Below, piece after piece: positions 43,774-51,889 of a stretch of 64,000 bases of DNA (positions within the stretch are counted from its first letter, which is position 1; each line of letters begins with the position of its first letter). The notes under the pieces are model-generated. The model was not told the DNA's origin and did no database searches. It saw only the letters and a program-made list of their open reading frames with translations. Source of the stretch: Vibrio sp. BS-M-Sm-2 (GTDB lineage: Bacteria > Pseudomonadota > Gammaproteobacteria > Enterobacterales > Vibrionaceae); assembly GCF_041504345.1 (NCBI RefSeq), contig NZ_CP167895.1, forward strand, positions 310,001 to 374,000, read 5' to 3'. The position numbers and the translations under genes were made by a program.

Positions 43774-45000
43774 ATGAAAAAATTACCAATTACGCTGCTG
43801 AGTGCAGCGGCAGTGGCTAACGTGGCATTAGCTGAAGATCATATCTCTGTTCACTACCTGAGCTATGAGGAATACGATGACAGAGTATCAGCCAATGACA
43901 CCATGGTTTCGATTGAGAAAAGTATCGGCTTAGATTGGACACTCAACGCAGAGATAAGCTACGACAGTGTTTCAGGCGCCTCTCCAGCATGGGGGCCTAC
44001 AACACCTCCTGCTTCCAATGCCGATCAGGTAAACCGCGCCCTGAAAACTCAACAAGCACAAAATAAAACCGACGAGGTTATTCGTGCAGGCTATGATCCT
44101 CACCGCAGTGGCTATGAAATCCAAAAAGTAGGCCTTGAAGACACTAGAAAATCCATCAGCTTAAGCGCGACCTATCGCGATACCTTACGTAATGAATGGA
44201 CTCTCGGTGGTAACGCCTCTCAAGAAGAAGATTACGAAAGCCTTGGTATCAATGCCAAAGGTTTGGTCTATGCCGATAGCACTAAAAACCGCTCTTACAG
44301 TCTAGGTGGCTCTGCCCTTTTCGATCAGACTCAAGCGTTCGGCAAATACTCGTTGGCTTCATCAAACAGCCAGAGCTGGGAAGACATTTTCACGGGCAGT
44401 TTAGAAGCCGGATTATCACAAACCTTCACGCCGAATCTATACAGCATTTTTACTGCTTACACGGGTTACCGCAGTGGCTATTTGAGCAATCACTATTTAA
44501 CGGTTCTGCGTGAAGTCGATATCAACGACGACGGAAAGATCGATGATGATGAAGTGTTCTTGGGACAAGATTCTCGACCGGATACGCGACTCTCTGGCGG
44601 TATTAATATCCAAGCTTTTTACTCATTGTCCGACAGTCTAAAAATCCGACCAAGATACAAATGGTTTATGGATGATTGGGGCGTAATGTCTCACCAGTTA
44701 GGCGGCAAATTATCTTGGCGAGTGAGTGAATGGTTAACCTTGGCACCGGGCTATTTTTGGTACACGCAAGATGCAGCCGATTTCTATCGCGATCCAAGTA
44801 GTGCCGATCCTTCTTTTGCCTCGTCAGGTTACGCGACTTCAGACCTTCGCTTAGGCAACTTCACAGCCAATGCTTATGAACTGGGTGCGAGTATCAAGGT
44901 ACATAAGAAATTACGCTTAAATGCGCTTGCTGCGTATTACGAACAGAGCAACGGTTTTGAAGCGCAGTGGTGGGCTGTTGGAGCAACCTATGAGTTCTAA
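43774..45000 (+). CDS. DUF3570 outer-membrane beta-barrel protein
   Basis: 408 residues. A Sec signal (to Ala20) is followed by alternating strands and a C-terminal Phe (GATYEF), as in outer-membrane barrels of about 16 strands; this is the DUF3570 family. Residues 64-70 read DSVSGAS and resemble the Dxx(S/T)GA(S/T) sequence to which ApbE attaches FMN in NqrC-type proteins. Residues 249-260 (DINDDGKIDDDE) form a perfect EF-hand loop, probably on an extracellular turn. It sits between the DUF4266 and ApbE-like genes and overlaps the latter by 11 nt. A flavinylated or Ca-binding barrel is a hypothesis. Confidence 0.85.
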   Translation: MKKLPITLLSAAAVANVALAEDHISVHYLSYEEYDDRVSANDTMVSIEKSIGLDWTLNAEISYDSVSGASPAWGPTTPPASNADQVNRALKTQQAQNKTDEVIRAGYDPHRSGYEIQKVGLEDTRKSISLSATYRDTLRNEWTLGGNASQEEDYESLGINAKGLVYADSTKNRSYSLGGSALFDQTQAFGKYSLASSNSQSWEDIFTGSLEAGLSQTFTPNLYSIFTAYTGYRSGYLSNHYLTVLREVDINDDGKIDDDEVFLGQDSRPDTRLSGGINIQAFYSLSDSLKIRPRYKWFMDDWGVMSHQLGGKLSWRVSEWLTLAPGYFWYTQDAADFYRDPSSADPSFASSGYATSDLRLGNFTANAYELGASIKVHKKLRLNALAAYYEQSNGFEAQWWAVGATYEF

Positions 45001-45949
45001 CCTGCCCTTTGTACATCGCTTTCATGCCATGACCGTACCGTGTGAAGTGCAAATTTTGTCGATGAATTTGGCTAACTTTCCAGAGGCAAGCGCAACAGAA
45101 ATAGCGACTGAGATAGAGCAAAACACACGCCGATTGGAAGACAAATATAACTTCTACTGCGACGAATCATGGCTAACACAATGCATTAATCAGCGAGCAT
45201 CATGTGATGTCGAACTCGATTCCGAATCTGCCGAGGTTTTTCAACATCTCGACCGATTAAGTCAACTGACCTTCGATACCTTTGATACTACGGTTGGCAG
45301 CATCAAACATCTTTTAAAACAAAAGCCGAAGATGTTGCACAGCCACGCCTTCCAAGCCCTGTCTTCTGCTTTGGGTAAGCAAGCGTGGGAGCTGAAAGGA
45401 GCAATGGATCAAAAAGGGGCCGTAGATCTACAAGGGACCCTCGATCTACAAAGGACAAGGCTACACGTCCCTGACTCACGCACTCGTTTCGATTTCGGCG
45501 GCGTCATTAAAGAGTACGCCGTCGACCAAGCCGTAGCGATCGGAAAACAACTCGGCGCGACGTCGATGTTAGTGAATTTTGGCGGTGACATCTATGCGTT
45601 AGGCACCAAACCGGATGGCTCGGCATTTAACATTGCTGTATTAGATCCAAGAGACAACAAGACCCCATTTTTCGCCGTTCCGTTAACGAACGCAGCGCTC
45701 ACGACCTCAGCTCACAGTGAACGCCAAGTGCAATTTGGTGACAAGACCACCTCTCATATTCTGTCAAAGCAAGATGTCGAGAAGAAGATCCTTTCTGTTA
45801 CCGCTATCTCGTCGTCCACATTGGAAGCCGGCGTGCTCAGTACTTCACTGACATTGAATCCCAACATATCAGTACCTGAAGATAGCGCTGTTATCTACAT
45901 CGACGATCAATTACACATTCACCAAAACACGGAGTTCCTTCATCCATGA
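44990..45949 (+). CDS. ApbE-like FAD:protein FMN transferase, divergent
   Basis: 319 residues from the ATG at 44990 (GGAG upstream). ApbE enzymes move FMN from FAD onto Ser/Thr of target proteins. Recognisable motifs are DFGGVIKEYAVD (168-179), NFGGD (196-200), TTSAHSER (238-245) and SHIL (255-258). It lacks the usual HIxDPxTG continuation, and in EAGVLSTSL the metal-binding Asp of the common ADALxTA motif appears to be Gly. No Sec signal or lipobox is visible, unlike most ApbEs. It may be a specialised subfamily acting on the neighbouring barrel, or a non-catalytic relative. Confidence 0.8.
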   Translation: MSSNLPFVHRFHAMTVPCEVQILSMNLANFPEASATEIATEIEQNTRRLEDKYNFYCDESWLTQCINQRASCDVELDSESAEVFQHLDRLSQLTFDTFDTTVGSIKHLLKQKPKMLHSHAFQALSSALGKQAWELKGAMDQKGAVDLQGTLDLQRTRLHVPDSRTRFDFGGVIKEYAVDQAVAIGKQLGATSMLVNFGGDIYALGTKPDGSAFNIAVLDPRDNKTPFFAVPLTNAALTTSAHSERQVQFGDKTTSHILSKQDVEKKILSVTAISSSTLEAGVLSTSLTLNPNISVPEDSAVIYIDDQLHIHQNTEFLHP

Positions 45950-47742
45950 AGTGCTACCTACTTACGTTAATTCTATTGTTTAGCGGATTGTTACATGCTC
46001 AAGAAAACGAGTTTCTTCCCGTTGAAGAGGCCTTCCCCGTCACATGGGAAGCCACAGACCAAGGCGCGGTAATCAGCTTTGATACCCACAAGGGTTACTA
46101 CCTGTATCAATCTCGATTTTCGTTCAAAGGTGAGTCGTCATTATCTACGTTAGAACCGAGTTATTCGCTGCCAGGTGAAGAGAAAGAGGATCCTAACTTT
46201 GGTAACGTCATCGTATTTCACGAGCCCGTTACCGTTACTGTTCCTTACTCAGGGAGTGGGAAACTCACCGTGCGTTATCAAGGCTGCGCAGACAAAGGAC
46301 TTTGCTACCTGCCGCAAAAGTTAGTGCTCGATTTACCGATGCTCGAAACCGTAGCTGAAGCCCAAGTTGAGGAGACATCAAACTCTCTATATCAAACCCT
46401 AGGTGAGATCAGTGAAGATACCAATAGCTTATCTTCGTTCCTATCCCAAGCGGGCAAGTTACAAGCACTCCTAGTATTCTTCCTACTTGGATTAGGTTTA
46501 TCACTGACCCCATGTGTACTGCCTATGATTCCAATCTTAGCCAGTATCATCGGTGGCGAAAAAGCGATGACAGGTAAAAAAGGTGCGGCACTCTCCAGTT
46601 CCTATGTTCTGGGTATGGCGACCAGCTATGCGATGACGGGAATCTTAGTCACCACCTTGGCAAAAGGGGTCAACCTGCAAGCCGCGATGCAACAACCTTG
46701 GTTGTTAAGTAGCTTTGCAGCGGTTTTTGTTCTGCTCGCATTAGCAATGTTCGGATTCTATGAACTCCAACTGCCTGCCGCCCTGCAGCAAAAGCTCAAC
46801 AGCGGCTCAGACAAGCTTGGAGGCGGTAAGATCGCCAGTGTCTTTGCCATGGGCGCAATATCAGCCTTGGTTGTGTCACCTTGTGTCAGTGCTCCATTGG
46901 CTGGTGCGTTGCTGTACGTCTCAACAACTCAAGACTGGGTGTTTGGCGGAGCGACTCTGTTCGTTATGGCGCTTGGTATGGGCATACCGCTTATCGCGAT
47001 CGGCGCAAGTGGCGGGCGTCTGTTATTAAGAAGTGGCGCTTGGATGGTTTCAGTTAAACAAGTGTTTGGCGTGCTGCTATTGGCTGTTGCTATCGTGCTA
47101 TTAAGCCGCTTTATCGCTCCATCGGTCATTATGATCTTATGGGCGCTGCTCGCCATCGGTTCTGGTGTACATTTCGGTGCTTTAGAAGCCGCACAACCGG
47201 GTTGGGCGCGTACTCGTAAGTTCTCTGCTTTGCTACCATTGAGCTATGGTTTAATTTTGTTTTTCGGATTTTTCTTAGGTAATACAGACCCTCTGAACCC
47301 ACTTGAAAACAGGGACTCAGTCCAATCTATTGCCGTCACTCCCTTTGAAAAAACAGACTCTATTGTTCAGCTAGAACAACAGTTGCAAACCGCAGCGAGC
47401 AGCGACCAAAAGGTGCTAGTCGACCTTTACGCAGATTGGTGTGTGTCTTGTAAAGTGATTGAAACCAACGTGTTCAACGACCAACAAGTGAGCCAAAAAC
47501 TTAAAGAGTGGAAGACAATAAAACTTGATGTGACAGAAAGCTCTCCAGAGCAAATGGCGTGGCTCAATGATAAGAATGTATTTGGCCCTCCAGCGATTTT
47601 CTTTTACTCACCCGCCAGCGGTGAAATAGAGCCTGCGCGAGTAATGGGGGATATTGATAAAGAGGGGTTCAATAACAAACTCAAACTTGCCAATAAGCTC
47701 GCTTACACACGAACGACAGAAGCTGATAGCCTAACGAATTAA
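45946..47742 (+). CDS. dsbD: Thiol:disulfide interchange protein DsbD
   Basis: 598 residues with the complete three-part DsbD layout. A signal peptide and N-terminal domain contain Cys114 and Cys120 (YQGCADKGLC). A membrane domain of eight helices carries the redox Cys of SLTPCVLPM and VSPCVSAP. The C-terminal thioredoxin domain has W498-C-V-S-C502. It passes electrons from cytoplasmic thioredoxin to periplasmic thiol proteins. Its 4-nt overlap with the ApbE-like gene and the neighbouring thioredoxin imply a dedicated copy for this module. A strong terminator ends the operon. Confidence 0.94.
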   Translation: MKCYLLTLILLFSGLLHAQENEFLPVEEAFPVTWEATDQGAVISFDTHKGYYLYQSRFSFKGESSLSTLEPSYSLPGEEKEDPNFGNVIVFHEPVTVTVPYSGSGKLTVRYQGCADKGLCYLPQKLVLDLPMLETVAEAQVEETSNSLYQTLGEISEDTNSLSSFLSQAGKLQALLVFFLLGLGLSLTPCVLPMIPILASIIGGEKAMTGKKGAALSSSYVLGMATSYAMTGILVTTLAKGVNLQAAMQQPWLLSSFAAVFVLLALAMFGFYELQLPAALQQKLNSGSDKLGGGKIASVFAMGAISALVVSPCVSAPLAGALLYVSTTQDWVFGGATLFVMALGMGIPLIAIGASGGRLLLRSGAWMVSVKQVFGVLLLAVAIVLLSRFIAPSVIMILWALLAIGSGVHFGALEAAQPGWARTRKFSALLPLSYGLILFFGFFLGNTDPLNPLENRDSVQSIAVTPFEKTDSIVQLEQQLQTAASSDQKVLVDLYADWCVSCKVIETNVFNDQQVSQKLKEWKTIKLDVTESSPEQMAWLNDKNVFGPPAIFFYSPASGEIEPARVMGDIDKEGFNNKLKLANKLAYTRTTEADSLTN

Positions 47743-47763
47743 AAATACACGCTAGATAAAATC

Positions 47764-47798
47764 AAAATCGCCCAATCATAAATTGGGCGATTTTTTCT
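47764..47798. terminator. Bidirectional hairpin terminator
   Basis: AATCGCCCAAT (47766-47776) and ATTGGGCGATT (47782-47792) pair around CATAA, with A- and T-tracts on both sides. It ends the Tad/redox operon and the convergent kinase-like gene. Confidence 0.93.
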
Positions 47799-47824
47799 TT
47801 TGTGGTTTACAGATATAAGGCAAT

Positions 47825-48970
<1,146 letters not shown>

Positions 48971-48981
48971 ATTACTCGTTG

Positions 48982-49266
48982 TTATGCTTTGTCGGATAGA
49001 AGATGTGACCACTGTGGCTGCCTATTCATATAGTGAACAACATAGCTACAAACCGGCACAATTTTGAAGCCCGCTTGTTCAATTTCGGGCAAAACCGACT
49101 CCATCATCACCTTACCAAAGCCCTTGCCTTGCAGCTCATCAGGAATGCGTGTCGAGGTGATATGTAGTACATCTCCGTCCTTTTTATACTTAACGACTGC
49201 GAACTGGTCGGGTTCTAGCTCAACCGTGATCTGGTTCACTTCTTGATCCCATTTTACTGCCTGCAT
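48982..49266 (-). CDS. Small GNAT-family acetyltransferase (YjdJ-like)
   Basis: 94 residues from the ATG at 49266, 7 nt after GGAG. It is the short single-domain GNAT type: DGDVLHITSTRIPDELQGKG carries the acetyl-CoA-binding QGKGFG loop, and PVCSYVVHYMNRQPQW is a typical ending. Members of this group have unclear substrates. It leads a two-gene unit with the phosphotransferase. It has no helix-turn-helix antitoxin partner, so a TacAT-like toxin role is unlikely. Confidence 0.85.
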   Translation of the reverse strand: MQAVKWDQEVNQITVELEPDQFAVVKYKKDGDVLHITSTRIPDELQGKGFGKVMMESVLPEIEQAGFKIVPVCSYVVHYMNRQPQWSHLLSDKA

Positions 49267-49539
49267 TCTCAACTCCTGCAAATAATTGATACGACAAACA
49301 ATAAAAGTTTGAAGTATGAGTTCCTTGTAATAGACTAACGCAAGTGCATATAAATAAAACTAAGTACTTACAAACACAGTAAATAATTTAGTGCAATCGG
49401 CTTAATATAAAATCAGCAATGATAAAGGCACTCTATAAATCTATGTGAGTACGTCCACTAAATCTAGCACGTAATAACCCCTTGTTAGCAAGCTACCAAT
49501 ATAACTAACAGACGCATGTTGGCGCATGGAGAACCTATA
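49267..49539. other. Divergent promoter region, AT-rich
   Basis: Between the GNAT and PilZ genes. No gene seen. TGTTAG (49483-49488) and CTAACA (49505-49510) could form a small hairpin in the PilZ leader. I see no c-di-GMP riboswitch signature. Confidence 0.5.
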
Positions 49540-50286
49540 ATGAACGCACCCCTGAAGAAGCCTTTGGAGCATAATCAGGCACTTCAAGACCCTCGTAATC
49601 GCACCGTTTCCACCATCAATAGCACTGATGCGCTAGCGATGATTGAGCACGGCAGTGAACTGACATTAAATGTCTCAACTCCCGTTGGCACTAAGTTTCT
49701 CGCCACCACCAAATTTATCGGTACGCACAGTGATAATTGTATTGTGGTTGAGGTTCCTGATGTATCCAATGAAGATCTGAACTTTTTCTTTCAAGAAGGT
49801 TTTTGGATGACCGCTCGGGCTTATTCTCTACGAGGTGAAGGTGCGCTTATCCACTTTAGAAGCCAAATTCACCACAAGATTGGTGAACCCTTCCCTATTC
49901 TTGTGCTGTCTACACCAAGCACGATGCAAGTGACTCAGCTGCGTAAAGAGACACGCTATGAAGTGAATTTAGCTTCAAGAATCATCTTCAACGACCAACG
50001 AGCAAACTGCGAGATAAGAGACTTATCAAAAAGTGGCTGTCGCTTTGTGACCTCACCGACCTCTCGTGCGATTCAGATTGCCGATCGAGTGTCTATTGAG
50101 ATAACTCCTGAGAACTACAACGGTCCGCTGATTCCGCCATTGCGAGGCATCGTCTGTAACCTACAAAAATCGACACATTACGCTCGATACGGTGTGGAAT
50201 TTGATGATATTGGCCGAGCTAACGCTAAACACTTATTAGCAAAATTGAAGTTCGATGGAACCAAGCTCTGCTTACGAAACGGGTAA
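49540..50286 (+). CDS. PilZ-domain c-di-GMP-binding protein
   Basis: 248 residues from the ATG at 49540 (GGAG about 7 nt upstream). An N-terminal YcgR-like beta domain precedes a PilZ domain from about residue 145, with the c-di-GMP motifs RKETRYEV (RxxxR) and DLSKSGC (DxSxxG) intact. PilZ proteins couple c-di-GMP to motility, adhesion or polysaccharide output. Its original downstream terminator is split by the IS3-family element, whose own left-end hairpin may replace it. Confidence 0.9.
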   Translation: MNAPLKKPLEHNQALQDPRNRTVSTINSTDALAMIEHGSELTLNVSTPVGTKFLATTKFIGTHSDNCIVVEVPDVSNEDLNFFFQEGFWMTARAYSLRGEGALIHFRSQIHHKIGEPFPILVLSTPSTMQVTQLRKETRYEVNLASRIIFNDQRANCEIRDLSKSGCRFVTSPTSRAIQIADRVSIEITPENYNGPLIPPLRGIVCNLQKSTHYARYGVEFDDIGRANAKHLLAKLKFDGTKLCLRNG

Positions 50287-50370
50287 CACCATTTAACATG
50301 CGACGTTCACGAATACGGTAAGCAGGCCAAAAATACATAGCTCACTAACAAACCAAATCGCAACCAAATA

Positions 50371-50391
50371 AAAAAGCCATCGACGATAAAA
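50371..50391. terminator. Left half of terminator split by IS element
   Basis: AAAAAGCCATCGA (50371-50383) plus loop bases to 50391. Its complement TCGATGGCTTTT is at 51821-51832, beyond the insertion. Joined with one AAA target copy, the two halves give a hairpin followed by T-rich sequence between the convergent PilZ and Lon-like genes. Confidence 0.85.
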
Positions 50392-50397
50392 TGAACT

Positions 50398-50437
50398 GAC
50401 CCCCAATAGTTGGACACCAATTATTGGGGGTCTTTTT
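50398..50437 (+). terminator. Hairpin terminator inside the IS left end
   Basis: GACCCCCAATA (50398-50408) and TATTGGGGGTC (50422-50432) pair, followed by TTTTT directly before the orfA ATG. It would stop transcription entering from the host gene and hide the GGGGG that could serve as orfA ribosome site. Confidence 0.8.
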
Positions 50438-50947
50438 ATGTCCAAATATAGCCGAGAGCTAAAATGTATCATTGCTAAGCAATACTTAGATGGCACGTCA
50501 TCTCTCTACTTAGCAAAACAATATTCAATTTCTTCAAGACAGATACGGTATTGGGCTCAAGTCTTTGCCATCCATGGTACTGATTCATTTTTACCAACTA
50601 ACCATGCGGCTACTGCTCGGACAAAACGAAAAGCATTGAATTTAATGTGGACGAATGAATGGTCTCTCACGCACACTAGCGCAGTATTAAACCTCTCATC
50701 CCCTGGGATACTCTCAGTCTGGCTCAAACGATTTAATGAGCTCGGTATCAAAGGGCTCAAAATGCGCCAGAAAGGAAGACCCTCAATGAAACAGCAACCT
50801 CAACGTACCACTAAGCCTGATAATGAAATGACGCTTGAGGAGCTAAAAGAGGAGTTGGTTTACTTACGAACCGAGAATGCCGTTCTAAAAAAGTTGGAAG
50901 AGTTGGAGCAGGAAAAAAACCGTCGAACAAAGAAAAAGCGGTCATAG
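50438..50947 (+). CDS. IS3-family OrfA (helix-turn-helix protein)
   Basis: 169 residues. Two helix-turn-helix segments (GTSSLYLAKQYSISSRQIRY; TSAVLNLSSPGILSVWLKRF) are followed by a Leu-zipper-like helix (LEELKEELVYLRTENAVLKK). This is the two-HTH OrfA typical of the IS150 group. Two in-phase slippery heptamers, A AAA AAG at 50887-50893 and A AAA AAC at 50914-50920, could give the OrfAB fusion by -1 frameshift. No usable free ribosome site is visible. Confidence 0.92.
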   Translation: MSKYSRELKCIIAKQYLDGTSSLYLAKQYSISSRQIRYWAQVFAIHGTDSFLPTNHAATARTKRKALNLMWTNEWSLTHTSAVLNLSSPGILSVWLKRFNELGIKGLKMRQKGRPSMKQQPQRTTKPDNEMTLEELKEELVYLRTENAVLKKLEELEQEKNRRTKKKRS

Positions 50948-50973
50948 CTCTAACTCTTAAAGGCAAGTACCCG

Positions 50974-51786
50974 TTGAAGCACCTACTGCACACTCTACAG
51001 CTGGCAAAAAGTGTCTTTTATTATCAGGCTCAAACGAGCAAGCGCCCAAATAGCTACGAACGTGAGCTGCGGTTGATAAAGTCAATTTATCATGAGCATA
51101 AGGGCCGATACGGCTACCGCCGTATTCACTTGGAATTAAAAAATCAGGGGTTCGTGCTTAACCACAAAACGGTTCAAAAGCTTATGGTTCAGCTCAACCT
51201 TAAATCGACGGTCAGGATTAAAAAGTATCGTTCATACCGAGGAGAGTCTGGAACAGCTGCTCCCAACGTGCTTGAAAGAGATTTTAGTGCGACTCAACCC
51301 GACGAAAAGTGGGTAACTGATGTCACAGAGTTCAAAGTCAAAGAGCAGAAAGTATACTTGTCTCCCGTTGTCGACTTGTTTACTCAGGAAGTGGTTGCTT
51401 ATAGAGTGGCCAAAAGTGCCTGCTTGCCGCTAGTCACGGATATGCTGACGGAAGCCATATCAAAGCTTAAACCCAACTCAAAGCCAATTATACATAGCGA
51501 TCAAGGTTGGCAATATCGCCATCGACAGTATCAAAAAAAGGTAGCGGAGAGTGGGTTAACACAAAGCATGTCGAGAAAAGGTAACTGCTTGGATAATGCG
51601 GTTGCTGAAAACTTTTTTGCTTTACTCAAAACAGAGATGTATCACAACCAAAGCTTTGAAGATGCAGATGCTCTGATAGAGCAAATTAAAGAATACATCG
51701 AGTACTACAATACCAAACGTATAAAAGTGAAACTAAAAGGCCTGACTCCGATAGAATATCGAACTCAGGCCTTGAAAGCCGCTTAA
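50974..51786 (+). CDS. IS3-family OrfB transposase (DDE integrase core)
   Basis: 270 residues from a TTG; the frame is open well upstream, consistent with expression mainly as an OrfAB fusion. An HTH_21 segment (HEHKGRYGYRRIHLELKNQG) precedes the rve core with the DDE residues in KWVTDVTEF, IIHSDQGWQY and NAVAENFFALLKTE. No truncation or stop codon is seen. The stop lies 6 nt before the right inverted repeat. Confidence 0.93.
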   Translation: MKHLLHTLQLAKSVFYYQAQTSKRPNSYERELRLIKSIYHEHKGRYGYRRIHLELKNQGFVLNHKTVQKLMVQLNLKSTVRIKKYRSYRGESGTAAPNVLERDFSATQPDEKWVTDVTEFKVKEQKVYLSPVVDLFTQEVVAYRVAKSACLPLVTDMLTEAISKLKPNSKPIIHSDQGWQYRHRQYQKKVAESGLTQSMSRKGNCLDNAVAENFFALLKTEMYHNQSFEDADALIEQIKEYIEYYNTKRIKVKLKGLTPIEYRTQALKAA

Positions 51787-51820
51787 CAGAAATGTCCAAC
51801 TTTACGGGGTCACTTCAAAA

Positions 51821-51832
51821 TCGATGGCTTTT
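51821..51832. terminator. Right half of split terminator
   Basis: TCGATGGCTTTT is complementary to the left half at 50372-50383, 1.4 kb away. It now directly follows the IS target duplication. Confidence 0.8.
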
Positions 51833-51889
51833 GTGTTTTAGCTATTTGTTTAACTGTTTATCCAAGCATTAAACTAATTAGCTATACGG

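Larger units (their letters stand above)
50392..51817 (+). mobile_element. IS3-family (IS150-group) insertion sequence, intact
   Basis: A 1426-bp element. The terminal inverted repeats are about 25 bp, with 19 of 25 positions identical (left end 50392-50416 begins TGAACTGACCCC; right end 51793-51817 ends GGGGTCACTTCA). AAA on both sides (50389-50391 and 51818-51820) is consistent with a 3-bp target duplication. It encodes OrfA and OrfB with a -1 frame relation and intact catalytic residues, so it is probably active. I cannot name the exact IS. Confidence 0.93.

Noticed and set aside
44921..44989. Longer N-terminus for the ApbE-like protein
   Set aside because: The extension runs inside the DUF3570 gene, is not a signal peptide and lacks a ribosome site, whereas 44990 has GGAG.
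48982..49266. GNAT as a TacAT-type toxin
   Set aside because: No adjacent RHH antitoxin; sequence fits the short YjdJ-like GNAT group.
49267..49539. c-di-GMP riboswitch upstream of the PilZ gene
   Set aside because: The conserved GEMM sequence blocks are not present.
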